A stretch of DNA of 64,000 nucleotides, from positions 2,348,001-2,412,000 of the forward strand of contig JAFBJZ010000422.1 of assembly GCA_016785225.1 (NCBI GenBank). The letters are read 5' to 3'. Made by a program: the position numbers and the translations under genes. How positions within the stretch are numbered: the first letter of the stretch is position 1; each line of letters starts with the position of its first letter. The notes under the pieces were generated by a model. That model was not told the DNA's origin. It made no database searches and was given only the letters and a program-made list of their open reading frames with translations. This DNA comes from Psettodes erumei (lineage: Eukaryota > Chordata > Actinopteri > Pleuronectiformes > Psettodidae). Positions 1 through 10,560 of the stretch are shown one piece after another.

Positions 1-2459
1 TTTCCATCTTCCAGCCCTAAACATTCAAAAGATTATTGTGATTTGGATATTAGAGGAACCTTTAAAAAAGAAAAGAAAACCTGTCTTGTCTTTCTCTTCC
101 CCTCCCAGCACCTGCCTTCCATTAGGGTCCAGTGACCAGCTATTGACTCAGAGTGCACAGGAAGCGATGCAGTGATGTGCGCGACGGTCTCGAATCGTTG
201 ATGGAGCCCACGCTGAGGGCGCGGCCCGACGAAGACGTAAAGTAATACCCCTGCAGCGCATGAGGTCAGCGGGCCCCTCTCTTTTTTTACAGGAAACATG
301 AAAAGGGGTTCGAGTGGCGGTCACGAGACGGGGCTGGGCCCCTTTGTCTCGGGGGGAGGGTTTGCCGATTCAGATAATGTGACAAGGTGAGGTGTGATGT
401 AATTAGGAAATATGTCATGCATGCACTGACATTTGCAGACACAAACAACCTTCGTAACTGAGAGATATATTATCGCTACCATGAGAAATCTCACATTTCC
501 ATCAGGTCAGCGTTTCAGGAAGTAAAGCCTGGTTTAAAATTGGCCACCTTGCACTTTTATAAATGTCACTGAGGTCACAGAAGGGTTCCTGAAGTTATAT
601 GTTATGTTAAAAGGGCCGTTGCTGTGACAAAAAGTTCTTTTTCTTGCTTCCTCCACAGGTGAAGTTCACAGGGATGTTTTGTCTACCCTCCCAGTTAGAA
701 AACAACACTCAAATTGAGATCATTTTTTGTGTCTCTTTTGACGTTGGCCACAGGTGAGCTTCCCAAGTAACCCCAGATGGATGGAAGCCCGCCACACGAG
801 AGGTGACGTGAGGTGATTCACCATCGCTTTGGTATTAGTCCCATAATGTGAGCTGACGGTGGGGATTTCAGAAGCAGGGGAGGTGAAGTGGGGGGTCCAG
901 AGGGTTCTCTCAGGCCTCTTCTGTGAATCATGCAGCCTAGCGTGCGATCGGCACACTGCCCTCCTCTTGACTCCCTCATAAGCTCTGTTACAATAACACA
1001 CTTGCCTTTCACTCTGGCGCTAACCCCAGCACACACCCCCACCCCACATCCCAAACTCCCTCCACCCACCGTAGCCACTAACACCCCACCTCTCTGAAAA
1101 ACACAAGAGGAGAAAAAAAAGAAACAGCCCCAGTACCTACAGTTTTCTGTAAGATAAAAGCTGGAGGGTATTTATTTCAGCCACTGGCTCCCCTCAAAAC
1201 TCCATTACTGTTGTTAGCATAACTGTGATGACAAAGATAATCTTTGTTATCATTATTGTTATTATTCTTCCCCACTTTAATTAATTTCTCCAAGGGGCAG
1301 TAATAAGGAGCAGACGCTGACTGTTCCTGCCCCAGTCGACTTCCTCAAGGCTGAAAGGCCCGACCAAGTGCAAGTCAAGGTTAACAGTGCCATCTACAGT
1401 AGAGAGAGAAGGAGTCGGTCGTGTGCATTGATGACACCAGAGGTTCACTGACACGTCTTCGCCATCAGCCATCTTGTGATACTCCCTGTCGTTGTGATGG
1501 CTGGGTGCAGACATGCTGCCGCCCTTCTGAACACATGCATGTGAGGTTTTGTCTGTGATTTTTAAGGCTTGGTGGGACAGCTCCACATGCAGTTGTGTTA
1601 TTTCAATTTTACACAATAAAATTATCATCAATATACTTTGTAACATATTCATATCGTTTATATTCAGGAAAAGTACAAATTTCCGTGACAAAAACAATAA
1701 GGAGCTACAGCTCTGAAAACGAGTTATGATATAAACAGTACATGTAGTTACACAGAGGCAAATTCGAAAAATAAACTCTAAAAAAATCTTTTAAAAAATC
1801 TGAAAAATATATTCAGTTGCAAAGGAAAAACAAAGATGGCATCATGCATTCTTACTCTGAAATGTGATCACTTACAGTACGGCTTAATTAAAATACAGCA
1901 TTTGCCATAACTGGTCAGTTTGTGTATTTACCCAGAGCCTTTAAGTTTTAAGGTCCTTGCCCATCCATTTTCTATGAACATGTCAAATTTCCTCTCTTTG
2001 AAATTTGACCACATGCCCTCTCCCATGATAATATTAAAAAAACAAACACGATCGGTCACTGGTGGGGTGGGTTGTAGCGAGATTTTCAGGATAAAAAGTC
2101 CTTGTCACGCTTTTGCTGATGTCCCACCAATGGCTGCTGCCTAATCTAAAGTATATTTATAAAGGCATATGATGGATATTAAATATTTTAATCCATTTAT
2201 TCCCCTGAGACTAATTCTGCACATTCTTTGGAGTTAGACTGGTTCCTAAAATGTTGCTGGAACCAAAGTCAAAGTGTCTCATGGGACAAATTCCTGACTC
2301 CTCATTGTTTTTCATTACCTACGCTGTTACAATATGCCCGACCATTGTAATCATTTAAGCAGGAATAAGACTTGCTGAGTGACATGAGCTAATTCACAGC
2401 TGACTAATTTAGCACATCAATGTCAGAGACTGTACACAGGGATTCAGAGATTTAACCGT
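1..2459. other. Intergenic, no gene seen
   Basis: I read both strands and found no exon-like unit with credible splice sites and no recognisable protein. The only open frames are short and look like chance. The sequence alternates between AT-rich stretches and a somewhat GC-richer patch near 880-1080 that is pyrimidine-rich on the plus strand. No repeat family was recognised. Confidence 0.6.
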
Positions 2460-3080
2460 TTGCCTTGACAAGGGAGCGAGGGGAGCGAGGGGAAGAAACG
2501 GCTAAAGACGGACCATTACTGTTTATCCTCAGCCTTATCACTACTGGCGATGGGCTTGTAAATATTATCCTATTCTCCTTAATCCACTGCACAACGCCGC
2601 ACTCACCCACTTACCGGAAGCTTCGACATTTACCTCGGGATTTGCCGGGGCTTGGGCTGCAGTGGCTGCTAGTAGGAAAGTGCTAATCTACAAGGCAGAT
2701 TCGGGATTAGTTTGGTGAGCCAGGTGACCTGAGGGCCTCAGATCTTATTGGCCGGAGGAGATGCGGGCCTGCGGTCCATAGCAGGGGGTGACTAACTCGG
2801 AGGAAGCTCGGAAGGCGAGGGGTGGGGGGATTTCTCCCCAGCGCCGCTTTCTCCTCCTTTCTCCCATTCTCCTTTTTTTCCCCCGCACACTTTCTCTCTT
2901 GCCGGCTCTCAAGGAGCCCTGATGAGAATTCCACTAATCAGCTGAGGATTAACAGGGACTCAGACAACACTACATCTAATTCCCCCTTCACCACCACTAG
3001 GGCAACAAGAGGCCCCTCGCAGCACTGCAGCACACCAACACCGAGCACATGTGTGCGTCACTGTTTGTATTCAGCTCAGA
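2460..3080. promoter_or_regulatory. Candidate non-coding regulatory block with three TAATCC-type sites
   Basis: This is a GC-richer, non-repetitive block inside AT-rich DNA. It carries TAATCC at 2580-2585 and its reverse complement GGATTA at 2704-2709 and 2946-2951. TAATCC is the bicoid-class core bound by Pitx, Otx and Gsc homeodomain proteins. No coding exon is evident. Calling it an enhancer is inference; cross-species conservation could not be examined. Confidence 0.25.
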
Positions 3081-5254
3081 TCTGAAACACATATTCACTT
3101 GTTGATCTGGACATGACTGATTAGTGTGCATTATCAATAAATTAGAATTTAAGTGTATATGTTTCCAATGGAGGAAGAGCTTTTTTAAAGTGCTGAAACA
3201 ATTATTAGGTTAATAAATAAGCAGATAAAGTTAAATATTATTTACAAACTCTCAATAGTCTAATAACTGTTAATTTCAGCTTCTTAACAGTGAGGATTTG
3301 CTCATTTCCTCAATTATATTGTTGTATATTGAACACCTTTGTCCATCAATCTGTTTGTGAGACAATATAAAAACTTTGAAATTGGCACTTTTATTGGACA
3401 GTAATGAAACATATGTGGATTTAAAGTGTACTATAGTTGTGCAGGATGATGCTAAAAAAATACATGAAACATTTGACTGAATAAATGACTAACTGTAGCT
3501 AAGATGCATCATATGGGGTAGGTTTTGTGTGGTTCAAACACAGAGATTTTTGTCTGTGCGTTGTGTTTTTTGGCTGAGAGGAGATTGTTCTCCTGTCTGG
3601 CTGGATAAGGACACGATGGTCAGACTCTGGCATCAGGAGCTCATTCATTTTAATGCCGAGGCTCATTCACTTGCCCGGTCATGCCGGGCCACCCAGAGAG
3701 CTGAAACTGCTTTTAGAAATATCCAAACTGTGTAGTTTGACGCTGTGTGAGGCCAGAATAAATGATATATCCCAAAGTCAGTAGTATTTCTGCATCTGCC
3801 TAATTGTAATATTTCAAAAGTGCATTTTGCACAGTGCACAATTCATGATAATGTATTAGAGGCATGGAGGGTAAGTGGGTTGCATTTTCAGGGTGGTTAA
3901 GTACATTTTGGCAGCAGTCCCGTGCTATCTCTGAGACAGGTTGGCTTCCCAGCCTCCCACAGTTTTGTGGTAATGAAGGAGTTGTCTTACCCAAACAAAC
4001 AGGCTCTCTGGAGATGTACCTCAACTACCTCCTTAATCCAGGAAGTCTCTCTTATCTCCCCACAAATGGCCCCGTAGCGAGGCGCAGCACACTACAGTGT
4101 CATTCATCAGTTAAACCCCCAGAGCGATGAGCCGCTGAGATCGCTTCACGTTGGGAAAGTGAAAAGTGACAGCTCGCACCAGCTCTGAAGTCAGTTCGGT
4201 CGATCTGACGTCAAAATGCTGAATCCAGGCAGACTGATGTGCTTTTATTTTCCACCGGCAGACATCAATACTTTTATTACCCGGGTCCCCCCGGTGTGGT
4301 TGTGCTGGTGGTCAACGAGGATTTTAAGCTTATTCTACTGTGGCATTTGTCATAAATCTTCAAGGACAAGAGCCTGTTCAATACAGTTATAATATTTTTG
4401 AAGCATTTTCTCAGAAACTCTTTATAGGATTTTATATATCAACAAAATCACATTTTGGGATGCTTGTATTTCTTATGTCAAGTTTCATAATTCAGTGCTG
4501 GCTCAAGTTGTATTTTTTCCTGACATGTTTCACCTTCTTTTGTTAGATTTATTTGTTTTTACCAAAACAAATGATCCAGTCATACTTATTTCAGTTGGTA
4601 GCTGCATGGCAAAGAATAGAGACAGCCCCAATTTCTATCAGACTTTTTTTTTCAGCAAAAAACTAACAGCACCTTCATTTTGCTTTACATTATATTTTGA
4701 CTTAATCTGTGTCACGTGGCAGAAACAGAGCAGCTGAGACCAACCAAGTGTAGCTCACTAACAGAGAGCATTTTATCTGTGAGCTGGTCGCTTTGACAAA
4801 GTGCCCTTTGCCCCACACCACAAACCTCCACTAAATAAGCCCTGCCGTGAAATTTCTCCAACATGTAGTTCTGATGCTTTGCAAAATGTGAGGTGTTAGA
4901 AATGTTTGTTGGCCTGTCCATCGGGAAGGCAGGGCCTGAGGGCGCTGACAAGAGGGAAACAGGGGCAAAAAAGGAAAAAAAGCGTGCGTGTAAAGCGGGC
5001 AGACAAAAGTAATTTGTGGAGGAGTTGTGACACCTGGCGCCACTCATTAGACAACTTCATAGAGCTAAAAGCTCTGCTGAACACACTCCCACACAGCACT
5101 GACTGGACCGTGTCAGGCCGACAAACAGGCATCTACGCAAGTTTGACAGAAATTTTACAAAGAATGCTTGTAATGTGCCACATGTACAGTGAAGTTTGAA
5201 TTTGTTTTAAACATTATGTCATAGGGATTTAAAGGAGCAGTCAAATTACAGCTG

Positions 5255-5258
<4 letters not shown>

Positions 5259-5286
<28 letters not shown>
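5259..5286. repeat. (AC)14 microsatellite
   Basis: Fourteen uninterrupted AC units. It is likely polymorphic, as usual for vertebrate dinucleotide repeats. Confidence 0.95.
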
Positions 5287-6053
5287 TTCAGATCAACTGT
5301 CAATGGCAAATTGTTTTTTAGGCTTTCACCTCACAAATTATTTTATTTATTTTTTCTACTGTTACAGTTGTTGGCAATGTCAGTAGGGTCTCACTAGACA
5401 AATTATTATTTAATTTAATTTAATTTAATTTTTTTTGATGGTGTATCATGTCCGAATACGACTACTACTTCTACTGCTAATACTACTACTAATAAAAGAA
5501 TACTAAAATTTCATACTCTAAGGAAATAAAAAAATCAATTACATGCACAAGAAGTAAAACACTTCAATGTTCAATTTATAAAAAACTAATAAGAATGAAA
5601 TAACATTTAACAATATAAATTAATAAATAATATATATATAAATGAATTAATCATGAAATATTTATCTTTTACTTGTACTAATAATTGCCTACATTATGTA
5701 TTTTTTCACAGCTTGTAGTTAATTTTTTTTGAACTTTCAATTTAATATTTTTCTTTTGTTGCTGCACTTATTTTCTGATGATACTTTATCACTTGCCTAA
5801 ATGTTTATCCATAGTTAACATACATATATGATGTAAATTATAAGAAGACAAGGGTTTATAAGTATAGAAATTGGAATCGGTATGATTTATATGACTTATA
5901 CCAAAATTAAATAATAGTTTTTTGTCTATTTTAGATATTTTAAATATTTGAAGTTGTTTTTTAACTTGTGTCTGTAGTATAATTTGTACATCTCTCTAAA
6001 TTACCAACCGTCTTTGAGACAACAAGTATTCTCTGTCATCTAACGTTAATATA

Positions 6054-6057
6054 TGTG

Positions 6058-6098
<41 letters not shown>

Positions 6099-6099
6099 G
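6054..6099. repeat. (TG)n microsatellite with one interruption
   Basis: TG repeats over 46 bases, broken once by TTTG near 6072. It is preceded by a short AT stretch. Confidence 0.95.
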
Positions 6100-7019
6100 C
6101 TCAATAGCCAAGCAGGTTCCCATTACTATCAATTACTGTGAGGCAGGTTTGGAGCCAGTTGCTAAGCGCTTTCATCCAACAGTGTTGATCGCTAATACTG
6201 ATCTGTACATTTTTTCCAATCAAAGCTCTTATAGAGAGCTAAGACCATAAGACTGTGTTTGCGAGTTTAGTGACGACGCCAACAAGGCAACAAGGAGCTG
6301 GAGAGAATTGGAAACCGAGCGCACAGCCGGTTCAGAAAGCTGAAAACAGCTGTGTTTTTACAACCACTGAAACACAACGCTAGAAAGGATTTTTTTTTCC
6401 ATCAGCTACCCATACTGCACCTGCCATTTCCATCACAGCCATGTGGTCACAAAGGGAGCAGTATATCTGTCAACAGGATCAAGTCCTCAATAGACCCCGC
6501 AAGCCACTCAGTCCTTCAAGACACCCCCTCGACTGGCCTCAACAAAGCCTCAAAACTCCTCAACCTGGCCAACTCGGCCCAATTCATTCAGGATATCCTC
6601 CTCTTTTCTGTGACGACGACGCTTCCTTCACCTGTCCAAACTGTCCAAACTGTCCAAACTACCTGGGGAGCAGCATGTTACTGATACAGAGGCCTTTTCA
6701 GTAGCTGCTCTCCAAAAATCTGGCATGTAGGTTTGTTTTTGAACCTGACACTGACACATTTATTTTTGAAAATTTCAAGATGGACATTGTCCTGCCCTGA
6801 GCCGTACTGAGAGAAATGTGCAGGTTGACGCAATGGACCATTTTTCCAGCGTGTTTTGCAGTTTCTGAATAAATGTAAATATCAAACTCCACATCACCTG
6901 TCTCAACAGTAATATTTACTGGTGTCGTTTCACGGGGGAGGGATATGGCAAATAAAAACTCACTGCCCCTCATAAAGAAACTTGTCAGCGTGGCTCAGCT
7001 CTAAACTCTAAACCTGGAG

Positions 7020-8400
7020 CGACCCCTCCCCCAGGTTGGACGTGAGCGTCAGTGCGGGGTACGCACCCTTTAGAGGCAAAAAAAAAAATACCCCAAAAAA
7101 GAGTGAAGGAAACGTTGAGATTGGGTTGACGCGCGAAGGATTATGGAGGGGGTCACAGTGGATCAGCCGGGTCCTCCTCTCCCACAGAGGAGGGAAAACA
7201 AATATTAATCACCTCGAGCACTTCACACACAAAGGGCCCGAGATGTGAGGGCAGGAGGTGCCGGCGGAGAAGAAGACACAGGCCTCAGTAACTAATGAAA
7301 TGCCCCCACAAGGGCTGTGTCGCAGTGGGGCCAGCGCTCTCAGGACACCTCAGCGTGTGAACCTGGGTTTCTCGTGCCTAGAGGCAAGTTTGGTTACACG
7401 GGCTGTTTTCTCCATAATGTAGTGTTGATTATCCTCCATTTATCCCTCACTGTATGTGCAAAAAGAACAGAGCGATGGAGCCAGATAAAGAAAACGGTTG
7501 TGTGTGTGTGCGTAACAGCGAAGTGAACTCATGTGTGTTTGTTTATTTTCTTCCTAGTTGGCAACATCCTCTGTCCACACATCCTCTTCCTCCCACACCT
7601 CCCAAAACTCCCCCAATCCTTCGTCCATGAGGCGTCGCACGAGACGAACCCCACCTGGCATACTGGCGACGGCGCCATCTGGTCGCGGCCAAAGCTCGCC
7701 ATCGGGCCCGCAGTCGGTACCCGCAGTGCCAGTGTGGTGTTGTTTAATGAGCGCATATGAGCAAACATTTGACTGCCAGGTGGCGTTTGCCGCCACGCCA
7801 CGCCGACCAGGCAGAGTTCTGCCGTTGCCGCTCAAACCCAGGGGCATCAAAGGGGGGCCTTGGATTTCCAAAGTAACTAAGCCATAATCCACCCCCTTAT
7901 TGGTCCCATTCATATTGAAATACATGATCAGAGGAGCGGCAGAGGCCCTAATCTTGCCAATGAGCGGTCCGGCACAGCTGCGGGGATAAAGTCAGAGTAT
8001 GCGACCACCAGTATATTAGAAAAACTCAGGCCTTGCTGATTGGATTAGGGGAGACGAAAAAGGGGGGGGGGGTCTCGAGGGTGAGGAAATGTCATCTTCT
8101 AACATTGTGTGTGGCATGGTGGTGTCGGCGTTGGCAACCGAGGATCAGGAGGTGGGGCAGACACACTTTGTCCCAGGGTTCGTGACCTGCAAAAAGAGAA
8201 ATTGGAGGGGGCGAGGCGAAGAATAGCCACAACAAAATGGAAAGCAAAGGCTGAGTGTGCGGAGTCAGGCCTCGATAGCACCTCCCCGCCGCCCAGCGTG
8301 AGCTCGTCTGGTATTAAGTTGTAGCGGTGGCAGTTTTGAGGAGGGAAAGAAAGCGAGAGAGGGGACTAAACCGGGCATTAGCTGTCGACTTAAAGGTTTG
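7020..8400. promoter_or_regulatory. Candidate non-coding regulatory block
   Basis: This is a GC-rich stretch for the region, with several CpGs (7640-7720 and 7790-7850), flanked by AT-rich DNA. TAATCC occurs at 7885-7890 and its complement GGATTA at 8042-8047. Open frames occur on both strands at 7530-7925, but none resembles a known protein and no convincing splice pair bounds them. The GC content alone makes long open frames likelier. A CpG-rich enhancer or conserved element is the favoured reading; an unrecognised exon cannot be excluded. Confidence 0.25.
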
Positions 8401-8839
8401 TGCCGGTTCCTCTGGTAGGAAGAGCCGCCCCGTTTAAGTGTGATTGAGCGTGGCTTAGATGGGGATCAATGGTTATCCTCTCGACTGTTTTGTTTTGAGG
8501 TTTCTTTTCTGTATTTACTGTGAGGAGAAGCCATTTTGTCTCACAAAGCGGGAGCCAAATATTTCCATAGTCGTACGTCTGGCACTGGCAATGTGATTTA
8601 TTCATTTAAACTGACAAAGTCGCCTTAAGCACAAACTTCACTATTCATTATTGTTCCTCCACAATGGAAATGACTGTCGTAGAGAAAAAAATGAACTATA
8701 TGTACCTTTCACTGATTTGTCATTCAGTTAGTGAAAATCACAACTCCAAATGGTTCAGTAGCAAGTTTTTTTTTTTACTTTTTCATCATCAGTAAGATGA
8801 CAGACACAAGTACTATATGTACAGAACAGCTTTTAACAA

Positions 8840-8869
8840 AACTTTCAGGTCAACTTTGACCTGAAAGTT
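8840..8869. repeat. Perfect 13-bp inverted repeat with nuclear-receptor half-sites
   Basis: Arms at 8840-8852 and 8857-8869 are perfect reverse complements around the 4-base loop ACTT. The inner parts read AGGTCA-ACTT-TGACCT, an inverted repeat of the nuclear-receptor half-site spaced by four bases. Spacing 4 is not the classical oestrogen (3) or thyroid (0) inverted arrangement. Function is unproven. Confidence 0.6.
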
Positions 8870-9263
8870 GTTGGTAGCCTAACCCTAACCGTAACTAAAT
8901 TAATATATTTAATGTATTACATAAAAATAAATTTACACTTTGCCTGAACTCACACAGGTAGTGAAAAGCCTGTGCCTGTGTTACATTCCTTTACATCTTA
9001 GTTGAAAATACATGGAGTTTTTTTTTTTATAATGAATTTGTTCATGGCATAAAAAACACAAAGCATTATCAGTGCTAGAATAAATATTTGAAATATTAAA
9101 AACCAAAGTGCTCCGTTCATATGAATTATAAACATTTCTTTCGGGCAGGTCAAGTTAATGTGCGTGGACACGTGGTATGCTTCCGTGAATGATATGCACA
9201 GATGCGTCCATGTGCATACACGCACACATATACTGTAGACACAGGTGGGATTTCTCTTCTCAG

Positions 9264-9482
9264 TCATTCTTGGAGTTTGTAGACGACAGACTTTCATGGA
9301 ATCCCTCTGCAAATTCATCCAGCTGCACAAGAGACTTCGCCACGGCTGCATTCGACTGTGAGGATGGTGAACCAAGTACATCTCTGTGTACCATGTTAAA
9401 GATAAACTTTGGATCCAGGAAAACAGTGTTTAAATCTGACAGACCTACCACAGATAGAAGCTTCTATTCCAGTGGAATCAAG
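9264..9482 (+). other. Exon-like open segment, unrecognised
   Basis: On the plus strand a pyrimidine tract ending in CTTCTCAG at 9263 is followed by 219 bases (73 codons, phase 0) with no stop, then AAG followed by GTAAAT at 9483. The plus reading has a cysteine- and serine-rich composition I do not recognise. The minus strand is also open over about 190 bases (9260-9451), reading into an LDPKFIFNMVHRDVLG-like stretch that also looks protein-like but was not matched. No partner exon was found on either side. It may be a relic exon, a transposon fragment, or chance. Confidence 0.15.
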
Positions 9483-10260
9483 GTAAATTGAATCTGTAGG
9501 ATTTACACGTGGAGACTCATCTCTTATCTGGGTCCAGTTCCCCCAAATTCCCCCAGTGCTCAACTCTGAATCCTAACTGGGTCTCAAAGGACTGTTGTGG
9601 AGCTGACCTCTAACCTCTGAACTCTCTGTGGAAGTTGTTTGTGCAAAAAAAGAAAAGAAAAAGACGTTGGTATGTGCTTGAATACCAGCCTCCAAAAATC
9701 TACATCAGTTGAAGGCTGCATGTCTGCAGCATCCATCATGTCACATAATCTCTGTCGGTGCACTGTAAGGGTCACTTCAGTCCAAAACAAATGACGACTC
9801 TGGTCCCTGCGGGCTATGAGAGCTAGCTCAACAATGCCATTGTCCCTCAGAGGGATCTACAGTTGATTAAGTACCCTGTTGAGAGAGTGGAGCAGTTGCC
9901 AAACAAATACTAAAATGTCCAGAGCAACAATGGTTGGTCAAGTGCCAGAGCTCATTATCCCCTCTGCGGATCATTACAATGGCAATTTAAAAATTTACAT
10001 TTACAGGTTTCATTGCACATGCACTGACAGAATTACCACAATGCTTTGTGGTACAAGTAAGAGCTGTAATACTGTGAGTTCAAAGTGGAAAATAGTGACT
10101 GGCTGGCAGTCTTTGAGGCGTCTTTTGGCATATAGTTTTACCTGATGACAAAGAACCCTGCAGGCGTACGGATTCACATTTCTTCCAGTGTAAAGAACAC
10201 GTCGATGGCCAATTATGACATTAATATGTCCTGAGCTGACTTAATAACCACATATCTCCC

Positions 10261-10560
10261 TTCTCGGCATTCAGCTAACCGACAGTGCCAGTATGGCAGG
10301 CTGCAAATCTGCAGCCTCGGTGCGCCCGGGGAGTTGGGTGACAGTTTGTGTCAGCTGCGTCTTTTACCTGTCGTCAGGGAGCGGCCGCTATCCTTCTTCC
10401 TCGCTCTGGGAGCAGGTTTCTCCCTCGCCGGCTTGTGGCACAGGGCTCCTCGCTGGGCGACATGCCTCTGTAATGCTGAGGAGCCCCACAGCTATTTATC
10501 TCCATCTCTGCACCTTTTGAAATTGGCAGCATCCCCATTTTCCCAGTGATCCCTCAGTCA
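10261..10560. promoter_or_regulatory. Candidate non-coding regulatory block
   Basis: A short GC-rich island (CGCCCGGGG, GCGGCCGC) of unique sequence between AT-rich flanks. Frames stay open on the plus strand at 10293-10549, but the products resemble nothing known. Enhancer-like by composition only. Confidence 0.2.

Larger units (their letters stand above)
3081..7019. other. Intergenic, AT-rich, microsatellites only
   Basis: No gene is seen. The stretch 5220-6050 is very AT-rich with short runs of TTTAA and TA. Two CA/TG microsatellites lie here (listed separately). Around 6632-6659 the nine-base unit CTGTCCAAA occurs three times in tandem. The open frame running through the TG repeat near 6053 is a repeat artefact. 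Confidence 0.6.
8401..10260. other. Intergenic, no gene established
   Basis: AT-rich DNA with poly(T) runs at about 8767 and 9018. It contains a 13-bp inverted repeat (8840-8869) and one exon-like open segment (9264-9482), both listed separately. Nothing else was recognised. Confidence 0.5.

Noticed and set aside
6053..6250. Open frame beginning with Cys-Val repeats
   Set aside because: It is the translation of the TG microsatellite followed by unrelated sequence.
8878..8897. Telomere-like CCTAACCCTAACC
   Set aside because: Only two units, and such short runs are common in fish intergenic DNA; not a telomere or fusion site.
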